Made by a program: the position numbers and the translations under genes. The notes under the pieces were generated by a model. It did no database searches and was not told the origin of the DNA. It was given only the letters and a program-made list of their open reading frames with translations. Below are positions 1 to 8,730 of a stretch of 10,271 nucleotides of DNA, piece by piece. The stretch comes from Asterionellopsis glacialis. Its lineage: Eukaryota; Bacillariophyta; Plagiogrammaphyceae; Rhaphoneidales; Asterionellopsidaceae. The stretch lies in assembly GCA_014885115.2 (NCBI GenBank), contig WKLE02003599.1, positions 1 through 10,271 of the forward strand, read 5' to 3'. Numbering within the stretch: position 1 is the first letter of the stretch; every line of letters starts with the position of its first letter.

Positions 1-688
1 AGGGCTAAAATTATTTTTTTTTTGGATTCCCCCGGAAATTTGAGCTGTACACTAGTTACTTTCATTAGATAATACAAGGTACAGTACCTTGTACTGTTAT
101 TTCTGTACTGACTCTGTACTGGGCTTGTATCCAGGGAATAAAAACTGTCTGTAAGACGTTTTGAGTCAGACAAATGGAATAAGGGGTACAAAAAAATGAG
201 TACTTCCCAATCAAAACCAAGGGATCTGTTTCGTACGGACTGACTGTCTGTGACAGACGGCCCAGGTGCAGTCTCAAAGTTAGTTTGTCAATACAATCAA
301 TGGTTGACGGCTGACGGCACATGACAATAATATTATTTTTTATTAGAGAAATATAAAATTTTATTGTAAAATAAAAAAATCATAATCGTTCGAAGGTCAG
401 GACATGCCTACTGACTCTCTATACTACCCAGAGGCGTTGCTTCCGTTGTTTTTTTTTAATGTTGTGATAATCCTGTCAAGGGTATCACCATGAACTTTTT
501 CACAGACAGTTCATTTTTCTCTGTCCAACCCAATATAAAATATAACATTTCTGCAGTATATAAGAAGTAGAGAACATATTTTAATATTATTCTTATATTG
601 TTGAGTTAGGAATTATAGTTGTTAAGATGAGAATCATTCATTCATTCATGTTCATCCCATTATTTTTTATCAGATATCACCAACTTTT
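1..688. other. Intergenic region downstream of the golgin gene
   Basis: No gene is supported here. The longest open frame (65-322, minus) encodes 85 residues with no recognisable domain. The 3' flank of the golgin gene should lie at about 400-688, reading leftward. It is AT-rich and carries a short CATT repeat near 636-650. No polyadenylation site can be fixed by eye. CpG is at ordinary levels in the left 450 bases and absent from about 450-670. Positions 47-236 are crowded with GTAC tetramers. There are also small hairpins, for example 5-bp arms at 246-250 and 254-258, and a direct repeat TGACGGC at 305-311 and 312-318. Confidence 0.7.
73..93. repeat. 10-bp-arm palindrome built on GTAC
   Basis: The arm TACAAGGTAC at 73-82 is followed by a single A at 83 and then its exact reverse complement at 84-93. 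It sits inside a run of GTAC tetramers at 79, 84, 91, 105 and 116. With a one-base centre it is more plausibly a cruciform-prone sequence or a dimeric protein site than an RNA hairpin. It is seen directly in the sequence, but the function is unknown. Confidence 0.8.
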
Positions 689-2311
689 TTATTGTATACC
701 GGGTGTACTTCCTACAGCTCCCGGAGTTGTTGCAGATGGTGTCGTAGGCGTTGTTGATGTTGTTCCTGTGGCGGACATGGTATATTCTAAGAAACTATTT
801 AGATATTCATTGGCACTGGCGTATCCGTATTCTGCCTTTTTCGATTCAATACGTTTAATTTCATCTGGTGTAAACTTGAGAACAGTAGCTATCGCACCTT
901 CCATTTGTTCCCGTACCGATTCATCGGAGCATAAATAATTTACCATTAAATTTTTCAAATACGATAACTTGGCTTCGGATTTGGAAGAATCGGCATTCAT
1001 ACTTACATTTAACAATCCGACGTCACCACCCCGTTGTTGTGCTTCAAATATTTCTTTCGCCTTTTTGCGGTACACCCTAAAGGATTCCTTTAAATCACGA
1101 TACTTTTGTTCGTACTTGCCGGCATCCACCTTGCGATGGTGATCGGCAATTTCATCCGACTTTTCCATTTCCATTTCTAATTTTGTTTCCACATCTTCTT
1201 TTTCCTTGAGGAGTGTTTCGTACCGTTGTCTCCATTGGGCTGCCAACAGGGCTTCGGATCCTGAACTTTTCAAGGCTTTATTTTCATTCAAGACAATATT
1301 ATACGCACTTTTCCATTTTTCTTCTTGATCTTCCATTTGTGATTTCATCCGTTCCAACAAATCATGGTCAATCTTGGCTTGATGCAATTCTTTTTCGACA
1401 TCTTGTCCTTCAATCCGTTTGGTGGCCGTCATGGCTAAATTACTTTGCAAATCCCTTATTTGACTTTCCGTTTGTTTCCGTTGTATTTCAGTACGGACTC
1501 GAAACCGACGAAATTCTTCTGTAATTTGTGTCACCTTCCCATGGGCCTCCATTTCAATCTCTCTGGATTGATCGGGACTGAGGGAATACGACGGTAAGGT
1601 CAATGGTTCACCTGTATCTCGTCGTATAAAGTCTTTCAAGGCAGTTTCGGAATCAAAGGATTTCCATTGTTTGTACTTTTTTTCAGGTGCCGTCATTATA
1701 CTTTCATGGGGTGGTATATTTGTATATTCAAATAAGGCCCATATTTCTGGTTTGGATGTAGTATTGCTGTGTTTCCCATCATGATCGTCCGTACTACTAC
1801 CATTTTGTGAATGGGCATGTTGTTGAATACGTTGACACACACGAACAATTTGATCCGATGTAAAATTAGACAAGGCGGATGCTGATGATGATAGGGTGGA
1901 ACTATGTTGTGGCTGCTGCTGTTGCGGTTGTTGCGATTGCATTCCAGAAGAGGAGGAGGAATCCACCAAAGTCATGATTTGTTGTTTTTGATTCAACATT
2001 TCTTTACTTTGTTGTTCCAATGTTACTTTTTGTTCTTTGAGATCCATACGCAATTGTTCTAATTCATCTTCTTGTGTTTGAATACGTTCCTTGGCCATTT
2101 TTAACAATGATTTATACTTGGCATTCGCGTCACGTAATTTTGTAATAGTTGCCGAAGACGATGATGATTTCGATATAGTACCAGGAGTTGCCATCGCAGT
2201 TGCTGCTGCTGTCGTTGTCATCGTTGCTGCCGTCGGTGTTGCAGCGGGTGTTACAGAACCATCACCACTCGCTCCACCGACATTATTCTGCTTCTCTTCG
2301 TCAGTGGACAT
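689..2311 (-). CDS. GRIP-domain golgin, trans-Golgi coiled-coil tether
   Basis: A 540-residue protein read without interruption, so no intron is needed. An in-frame TAA at 2327-2329 lies six codons upstream of the ATG, with no other ATG between, which supports this start. The stop is TAA at 689-691. Layout: an Ala/Thr/Ser-rich N-terminus (about 15-55), a first coiled coil (about 54-118), a Ser/Gln linker (about 118-146), a non-heptad block rich in Trp, Tyr and Pro (about 187-245), a long coiled coil (about 247-425), the GRIP domain (about 449-492), and a Thr/Pro tail (511-540). The GRIP match is strong: Y451-L-K-N opens the domain as in golgin-97 (YLKH), followed by CSDES and then AIATVLKFTPDE, which lines up with the golgin-97 AVSVLLNFSQEE segment. 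In this family the GRIP domain binds the GTPase Arl1 through the conserved Tyr, recruiting the coiled coil to trans-Golgi membranes as a vesicle tether. The family call is firm. The exact orthologue (golgin-97, golgin-245 or a lineage-specific member) is not resolved. There is no signal peptide or membrane segment, as expected for a peripheral protein. Confidence 0.93.
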   Translation of the reverse strand: MSTDEEKQNNVGGASGDGSVTPAATPTAATMTTTAAATAMATPGTISKSSSSSATITKLRDANAKYKSLLKMAKERIQTQEDELEQLRMDLKEQKVTLEQQSKEMLNQKQQIMTLVDSSSSSGMQSQQPQQQQPQHSSTLSSSASALSNFTSDQIVRVCQRIQQHAHSQNGSSTDDHDGKHSNTTSKPEIWALFEYTNIPPHESIMTAPEKKYKQWKSFDSETALKDFIRRDTGEPLTLPSYSLSPDQSREIEMEAHGKVTQITEEFRRFRVRTEIQRKQTESQIRDLQSNLAMTATKRIEGQDVEKELHQAKIDHDLLERMKSQMEDQEEKWKSAYNIVLNENKALKSSGSEALLAAQWRQRYETLLKEKEDVETKLEMEMEKSDEIADHHRKVDAGKYEQKYRDLKESFRVYRKKAKEIFEAQQRGGDVGLLNVSMNADSSKSEAKLSYLKNLMVNYLCSDESVREQMEGAIATVLKFTPDEIKRIESKKAEYGYASANEYLNSFLEYTMSATGTTSTTPTTPSATTPGAVGSTPGIQ

Positions 2312-2506
2312 GATGGGCTGTTTAATTTAATTTTGCCTTTCTCTAGCTCTATCCCGATGTGTCACCTATAAACGTGCACAGTTCTCTCTATCTGCTTTGT
2401 TTTGTACTCCTCAAACAACAACTTACTTGTAAACTATTGTGTTTCTGTTCCTCTTTTTAATCTATGTTATACTATTGATAACTTACAGTCGTTAGAAGAT
2501 GGAACT

Positions 2507-2528
2507 CCCCCCCCACACACACACACAC
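2507..2528. repeat. C8(AC)7 microsatellite
   Basis: Eight C residues at 2507-2514 are followed by seven AC units at 2515-2528. It lies about 200 bases upstream of the golgin start codon. Such tracts vary in length between alleles. An effect on the promoter is possible but is not shown by the sequence. Confidence 0.9.
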
Positions 2529-2875
2529 CTTTTGCTTTTTCTCTCAGGGCGCCCGGCGGCGAAGAGCGACCGATGAGCGTAAACGGGATCGGAGGCAGAG
2601 GCCGGGATGAAAAAAAAAATTTCAATGAATACCCGATCGAGTCACGTTAGACTTACTACATGATATAGGTCCTACAAACAATAAGACGCAGCAAGAAGAG
2701 GTGGGCGGATGAACGAACGAAGACCTCAGACAGGAATCGAAAGAGGTGATGCTGGTGGATAGAAATGCACATACGCACGACCAATGGGATTCTACATGCT
2801 GTAATAATACATATGGTGTCATAAATGTAGAGATCCTGCATAGTGATGCGAGTGATCTTCTATTGATACCAACTG

Positions 2876-3111
2876 GTACCTTGGGTACGGAGAATTCCGA
2901 AAGCAGGACACACATACAATAGACTACGACGTGTACCTTTACAGGTACGTGCATTAGAATTGTGAATACCACATCTATACAAATGAACCGTACCTTGTAT
3001 GTACAGATTTTTCTGTTGAAAAAGAAGAAAACGTCATCAAATTTGTTGCAACATTAGCAGGTAAAAAAGGATGTCGATCCACGACGTACCAGGTAAGGTA
3101 GCGGTATGTAC
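2876..3111. other. Cluster of eight GTAC tetramers
   Basis: GTAC occurs at 2876, 2885, 2933, 2945, 2990, 3001, 3086 and 3108, eight times in 236 bases, where about one is expected by chance. Two of them (GTACCT at 2933-2938 and AGGTAC at 2943-2948) form an inverted repeat with a 4-base spacer. The octamer GTACCAGG is repeated at 3086-3093 and 3108-3115. A similar cluster lies at the left edge of the window. It could be a set of transcription-factor sites or a remnant of a lineage-specific repeat; no factor can be named. Confidence 0.5.
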
Positions 3112-3127
3112 CAGGAACTGGTTCCTG
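3112..3127. repeat. Short inverted repeat, 7-bp arms
   Basis: CAGGAAC at 3112-3118 and GTTCCTG at 3121-3127 are exact reverse complements separated by TG. The structure directly follows the last GTAC of the cluster. It could be a binding site for a dimeric regulator. The arms are short and chance is not excluded. Confidence 0.6.
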
Positions 3128-3390
3128 TTTGTTGTTGTTGCTTATTATTTACATTACGACTGCTATTGACTGAAAATCATAAGGGCAAAAAAATCCGGGA
3201 AAACATGGAAAACACATTACAGCACAATGAATATCCTCCATCATGGACAGTCAAGTCAGTCAGTGGCATACGAGTATGTTGGTTCATGACTATTCTCAAT
3301 CAGAATTAATTATTCCTTTTCTAACACAGTATATTGTTGACTGGTGTGTGTAGTAAATGAATATATAAATGGATTGATATTGATGAGATC

Positions 3391-3533
3391 TGTTTGTTTT
3401 TTGTTTGTTTGTTTGTTTGTTTGTTTGTTTTGTTTGTTTGTTTGTTTATTTGTTTGTTTGTTTGTTTGTTTGTTTGTTTGTTTGTTTGTTTGTTTGTTTG
3501 TTTGTTTATTTGTTTATTTGTTTGTTTGTTTGT
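3391..3533. repeat. Imperfect (TTTG)n microsatellite
   Basis: About 140 bases of TTTG units, with length slips near the left end (a run of six T) and three TTTA variant units near 3445, 3505 and 3515. A 4-base unit repeats every 12 bases in all frames without creating stops in several of them. Long open frames across it on both strands (Phe/Val/Cys/Leu-rich or Asn/Lys/Gln/Thr-rich) are therefore artefacts and not genes. It marks the transition between CpG-containing DNA to the left and CpG-depleted DNA to the right. Confidence 0.97.
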
Positions 3534-3614
3534 CAACATGCATGTAGGTGACTTTGCTGTGCGCTGTGCAGATCTCTACTTCCATGAAATTATTTTTAGT
3601 ATTTTTAAAAATTC

Positions 3615-3854
3615 TTGCATAGCTATTTACCTAACTCTTCCTATTATTCTTTTAAAGATAAAACTCAGCATGCTTCAAGCTTCAAGCCTGTCTCTTGTTA
3701 TCCTGGTTGTGCTTTTAGAGTTATTTATGGTGATTATGCAAGTACTGTTACTAGCTCTAGTGGTGCTGGTGGTGATTCTGGTATGGTGGTGCTAGTAGTG
3801 GTACTGGTGGTGGCAATACTGGACAAAATATTTCCTTTGTTGATTCCTGACTGA
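3615..3854 (+). pseudogene. Possible Gly/Ser-rich coding remnant with a frameshift
   Basis: An open frame from 3615 reads a Cys/Pro/Tyr-containing segment, then SSSGAGGDSG near 3748-3782. The Gly/Ser-rich reading then moves to another frame (GGASSGTGGGNTGQN) and ends at a TGA near 3849. The underlying DNA at about 3759-3817 is a degenerate GGT/AGT repeat. Because a repeat of this kind can mimic Gly-rich coding, this may be a mere trinucleotide repeat. No family is recognised. Confidence 0.2.
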
Positions 3855-6729
3855 AGTAATTTTGGATGGAAATATTGAAGGAGATGCATTTTTTTTTCTA
3901 TAACAACTATAGTACTACATCTGCAGCAATCAACAACATTTCATTCACATGATCTTGGCTAGAAGCCAAATACTTTTACTATTGTTGTTTAATATGTTCA
4001 AAAGGGATGGTTAAAGTCATTGCACCAAGGCAGCAAGAGAGAGGGTGAGTGTCTCTTTCAAGTTACTGATTAACAATGCTGGTGGGACAAATCCTGGAGT
4101 TCTTGAGAAGAAATTTATTCTATTCTTTCTTTGATGATTACTTGGTATATATCTGGATGCATCCTGATCTTGTAGCACAACTTGTTTGGTGTACTTTTAT
4201 CACTATTATGCAGAAGTTAATGAAAGCACAACTCCAAAATGTTTCAATATTTTAATGAAGAAGTTTTTTATCTTCCTCAGAATCAAGCTTATAGATGGTA
4301 GCATAAAATTCAAAAAAAAATCTCCAACAATCCATTTTCAACAAGGGCTATATTCAGCTAAAGAAAGTTATTATGTATATCTCATGGATTTAAAGGCAGC
4401 TGTAGCTATTAAGAGAGTAGAAAAGTCCCATTTGATAGATAACCACCACCTTTCCTCAGCACCTTACTGGAAATGACTGCTGCTATCATGATTGAATTGT
4501 TTACCAAAAAAAATTGCAAACCAACTCCACAACTTCCCTTTCAGCTGATGTTGCCTAAGTCACCTATGTTACTAGGGAGAAGCCATGCAAAAAATACATC
4601 TTCTTCTTGTACTGCCAACTTCCTCATCTCCTCCTCTGCACCTACAACTACAAAAGAGCCATCCCAAGCACAATCACATACTATTATGCCTTCTAGGGAA
4701 CCAAAAAAATCTTTTTTGCACCAGAGTATCTTAAAAGTTGGATGTACCTTGTGATGGTCATTGTTTAAGAAGATGATCTTAATTGATTTTTCTTGGAATG
4801 AATTCAAATATCTAGTCATACCCCCACCAGATGTTTCTTCGGTTACCTATCTTGCAAAAAATAACACAAATTTCAAAGAAGTAATGAAGGGGAACATAAG
4901 AAATGCACATCCAGCATCAATATGTGATACTCATATCAATAAATTTCTACTGGTACAAAGAAGTGGTTAAAGTGACAGACTAAGCTTGTGGATATTCAGG
5001 GATGCAACCAAGATACTGGCATTCTGCCCATACTTTGATTGTAAGCTGAAGTAACATTGATGATGATGAGGATTGTTGTTGTAGTACACAGTCCACCAGG
5101 AGTAAAAAAATCATTTGAAGATCAGATATATTATGCCTCTTAATTCTCACAGGAATACATTAATTCATGTTGGTTGGGAGATAATTATTATCAATCAATT
5201 GTGTTGCCAAAAAAAATGCTCTTAAAATCAAGCAGACATTCAGATTACCAGAATGTTGTTATGCTCTTTTTCTTGAAAGCTGTAGCACAACAGCTGGACC
5301 AATGCTATTATGATTCTGGTCTATTGCAGCAAAGGATGATTATTAAAACTTTTATTTTTTGCCTAAGTTAATCTCAAGTAGTAAGTACTTGTTGCTGTGA
5401 CCAAATTAAAATGATATACAGAAACAAAATTAAATATGTTGCAAATTTAGAACTCATCAGCATCAGAGCAGCACTTATTCCAACAAACCATACATCCTAC
5501 TATTTTATGATATATTATAACAAGTGAAATACTTCTTGATTCATATTTCCCTTATTTAGAAGAATGAAGTCCATAATGATGAACAAATATATTATGCTAA
5601 AATGATAAAGCCCACTTTATATTAAGAGGTGAAAGAATATATTCTTTGAAAGATAAGGAACTTTTTTGGTTGTGCATAAGAATATTCATGTATCACCTAG
5701 ATTTATAAAATTAAAATAATAATGTATAATTTATTCTCCCCCTTTTTTACTTGATTGCATCATTATGATTTGTTCAGCAAATGATTTTCTTTTTGTCTAT
5801 TTTTTTCTTTTCTCCACAGGTGGATTAGAGGAAGTAATCCAATATCTTTTTTCACCTTCAAGGTCAGAAGATGTGTATTACAATTTTTGTGTGTCTGGTA
5901 CTATCTCTCCCTTTTCTCTTGTTGATGCAATGTTGTGTCTTAATGTTTCCATTTTTGATGGAGAACAAGCTGCTACAACTAGTTTTGACTTTAGCTCTGT
6001 AAAGGAACAGAGAGAAAGTCTTCCTCTTCTTCACTAACTGCAACTAATGATGCCAGCATCTTTATTATCCATTCATACAGCAAAAATCCTATCTTTCCAC
6101 CATAGCAATAAAAATAGTGGGTTGACTATCTAATAGAACACAGATAAAATCCATATGACTCTACAAATTATATAAATAATGTGCCTACAAGTAATATCAC
6201 ATACTTCATATCTGAAGCACTTCTTAAGGCTTCCACTCAGTAATATAATAACAATCCTAAACCTTTCAAATCTAGGATATGGGTATTATAAACTATCCCT
6301 CCTATTTTATTCTTCTGGGATACAATCCTGCAACTGCAATATGATGGAGATCCAGTCTGAATCCCATTCACCCACTAGTCAAGTCAGTAGATGCATAATT
6401 GGAGATGGACCATTTTAGACTTGATATCAACTGGTATGCTTTCTTTCTATTTATCACTGAAAAAAACTGATGGACAAAGCATTTTTCAAAATGTTTTCAA
6501 TCAAGGTAGTTCCTAATTTACTTTTTGGTTTTATTGTAATACACTGTGTAACTTCTTAATAGCACCATTGTTCCCTTCCAAAGGAGATGTTGTCCTCAAG
6601 AATAAAGTGAAGTGCTGGTTGTCCCACCATATAAATCATATGGCCATTGCTGACTGCCTTTTGTAAAAACTTATTTAGTTTTGTATGGGTAAGGTTGCCT
6701 TGTGATTCTTGCTTGACTCAATGTTATAT
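3855..6729. other. CpG-depleted stretch without a supported gene
   Basis: Only short open frames are present: 4186-4476, 4473-4754, 4761-4970, 5174-5371, 5765-6037 and 6179-6418 on the plus strand, and 4541-4819 on the minus strand. None shows a recognised domain. They lie in differing frames separated by many stops, as expected of degenerated DNA. A pyrimidine tract ending in CAG at 5817-5819, in front of the 5765-6037 frame, resembles a splice acceptor but has no coding partner that I can find. Confidence 0.6.
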
Positions 6730-6811
6730 ATTTTAGCAAAAAAATCTTTGAAAATTAATATTCTGCTTCAATTTTAGCAAAAAAATCTTTGAAAATTAAT
6801 ATTCTGCTTCG
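6730..6811. repeat. 41-bp tandem duplication
   Basis: Positions 6730-6769 and 6771-6810 are identical over 40 bases (beginning ATTTTAGC, ending CTGCTTC), with a period of 41. Aligning the units as 6730-6770 and 6771-6811, the only difference is the last base, giving CA in the first copy and CG in the second. Near-perfect identity inside otherwise eroded DNA means the duplication is much younger than the surrounding decay. Confidence 0.95.
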
Positions 6812-7793
6812 TTTCCAGGACTTGATGACAACAAACCATAAAGCTATTTTTTAAATATTAGACAAAAGTACTTTTGATTCCACAGATTGATTAGCAAACT
6901 TCAGCATTGACTCTGATAATGGTTTGAATATTACTTGTTAAAGGCACCTTCTTCTTCCAGCTATTGGATATACAAATGGTGAAGGGCATCAATCAACAAA
7001 TGCTTCAGCATATGCATGCTATTGTCACCATCTCTATGTTCTCATAATTAATTTTACCTTTGAACATGATTATTATTTCTTTCACCATACTTCAGAAATA
7101 GACTTGAAAAAAAATGTAAATCCATGCTCTCTCATTAGAAAGGCATACATATTGGTGTTGTTGTTGGAATAAATGTTTTTCTATTACTATCCCTTGTACA
7201 AAGCATAAACAATGGGGTCTTCTATCTATAGCTGTACCATTTTTTTTCTCCCATTAGAGTATCTAGAAAAGTTTGAATAATCTGTGTTATTCTTCACAAT
7301 ACGAGTCCAACCAAAAGCCAATAATATTTAATCTTTTTCTTCAATTCTCATTTCTTTTTATACCATGATTTGTCCTAATAATTTGATTATGTTCATACAG
7401 AAACAAGGGAAAAATAATTTCTTCCTGAGGTAGTTTTCCTTCCTTTTTTCAGTTGTCCATATTTGATTTGTTATGGTGGTGAGGATGAATGAGGGATAGC
7501 TTCTTGCGAGGCCTGCCTTTTATTAAGCAGTGATCCTTGCACATAGTTAGTGGATATATTTTATTACTGCTTGTTATGATGAAATTATTTTCAGCAGCTC
7601 TCTCCACATGAGATAATTTTCCATATCATCTGCACAACTACTACAGTAAGTGCATCCTCAGATAACTTATCAAGGTAATTTACATTTGATGATGTAACTA
7701 GCATACCCTTCTTTTTCAAAAAATGAGTTTCTTATGTTTGCAGTGGAATATTGAACCTCATACATTTCTGATACTACTTTCAGGGCATCAGGC
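6812..7793. other. CpG-depleted stretch without a supported gene
   Basis: All six frames are broken by frequent stops. I see no RNA gene, terminal repeat or recognisable protein fragment. Three of the seven remaining CpGs of the tract lie at or near here (6810, 7302, 7507). Confidence 0.6.
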
Positions 7794-8147
7794 CTACCTA
7801 TGTAGTAAAGACCTTACAGAAGCCTCATTTGATTGCAATTTGTTTGGATAAGCATTGTGACAAGAATCAAGTGGCTCAAATTTGATATAATATATGTTCT
7901 TTTTAGCTTCTACAGCATATACAGTCATTCTAAATTTACATGTCTTCTTACTTTTGAATAATTCTTGATATATCCTGTTATATCCATTTACATGGGAATT
8001 GTCCCCAGCCTTGCTGTTTACAAAAAATATGATTTCAACATACCATAGATGGCAATAAATTGTCTCTTCAACCATAGAATTCTCCCCCCCCCTTCTTTGA
8101 GATAACTCATATATCCTGCTTTTAGGGCATGGTCTCATATGGTACAT
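7794..8147 (-). pseudogene. 117-codon ORF remnant, Cys/His-containing, unknown
   Basis: This is the longest open frame of the CpG-depleted tract apart from the microsatellite artefact. It is basic and contains CKFRM (Cys at about residue 70), then 25 residues later a Cys-His pair (about 96-97) and PNK. The spacing is loosely reminiscent of the Cys/His DNA-binding module of FAR1/MULE-type transposases, but the second Cys and the H-x-H of that module are not clear. The frame runs through a G9 stretch (C9 on the plus strand at 8084-8092), which is prone to frameshift. It may be a worn transposase fragment or a chance frame. Confidence 0.15.
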
Positions 8148-8730
8148 TATATTAATCTATTTACTTTCTTCTATTGACATTGGTGTATCCTCTCTATAAA
8201 GAAGTTTTCTGGATGAAGTTAAACATAAAAAAATAGATAATCTGGTCATAACTATTCATTACCTAGTAAATAAAGACAAAAACAATATTGATCAGAAAAT
8301 ATGCAAAAGATAAATGAAATGTCTTTGTGTAACCATCAGAATAGAAGTACTAGGATTCTTCTTCAGCATCAGGACCTATTCCTCCCTTGAAAGGGAAATG
8401 CAATCAGCAGTCAAAATATACTAGATACATAGAATTTTGTTATTGATAGATGGATGTTTTCAACAACAAATCAAAGCAATCCTCACCTTTCTTGTTACTA
8501 CGTGAATTTATAGTTTGACCCTCTGCCATACTAATAAAGTGTGAATTCAAAAGCCAGGGGAGTGATATACTAAAAAAGAATAAATAAAGTACAGCAGCAA
8601 CAAGAGGTGAAGCAGTGCATAGGCAAGAATCATGTTTGTATACTACAGCATCAGTTTATCAATCAACTATTCAAGAACATTGGGAGAAGTTACCCATGCA
8701 TGTAAGGTTCATACAAGGTTGTGAGTGATG
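8148..8730. other. CpG-depleted stretch without a supported gene
   Basis: AT-rich DNA with a single CpG (8501) and stops in all frames. No repeat, RNA gene or protein similarity could be recognised by reading. Confidence 0.6.

Larger units (their letters stand above)
2312..3390. other. Upstream intergenic region of the golgin gene
   Basis: This must contain the 5' UTR and probably the promoter of the minus-strand golgin gene, but no TATA box or initiator can be assigned with confidence. CpG is frequent up to 3271, with a dense patch at about 2549-2640 (GGCGCCCGGCGGC and following). Open frames here (for example 2622-2972 minus, 116 residues, and 3106-3309 plus, 67 residues) show no domain and no coding character that I recognise, so I do not call them genes. 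The region also holds a C8(AC)7 tract, a GTAC cluster at 2876-3111 and a 7-bp-arm hairpin. Confidence 0.6.

Noticed and set aside
627..938. Plus-strand 103-codon frame overlapping the 3' end of the golgin gene (and a similar one at 1213-1524)
   Set aside because: Both are antisense shadows of a gene with a well-matched domain; neither shows a domain of its own.
2091..2330. Plus-strand open frame with Ala/Val-rich, membrane-like sequence
   Set aside because: It is the antisense shadow of the Ala/Thr-rich N-terminus of the golgin gene.
2622..2972. Minus-strand 116-codon frame upstream of the golgin gene, Cys/Ser/Val-rich
   Set aside because: No domain is recognised, its composition is like random translation, and it overlaps the GTAC cluster. 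A real small gene cannot be fully excluded without transcripts.
3031..3036. ACGTCA, resembling a cAMP-response-type element known from some diatom promoters
   Set aside because: A single 6-base match about 720 bases from the start codon is expected by chance and is not supported by any partner site.
3321..3795. Overlapping open frames on both strands across the TTTG repeat, encoding Phe/Val/Cys/Leu or Asn/Lys/Gln/Thr repeats
   Set aside because: They arise from the 4-base repeat, which has a 12-base coding period without stops; there is no unique coding sequence to support a gene.
4541..4819. Minus-strand frame with a stretch (CAWDGSFVVVG) faintly like a WD40 blade
   Set aside because: A single short blade-like string without neighbouring repeats or a clear WD pair is well within chance for a 92-codon frame.
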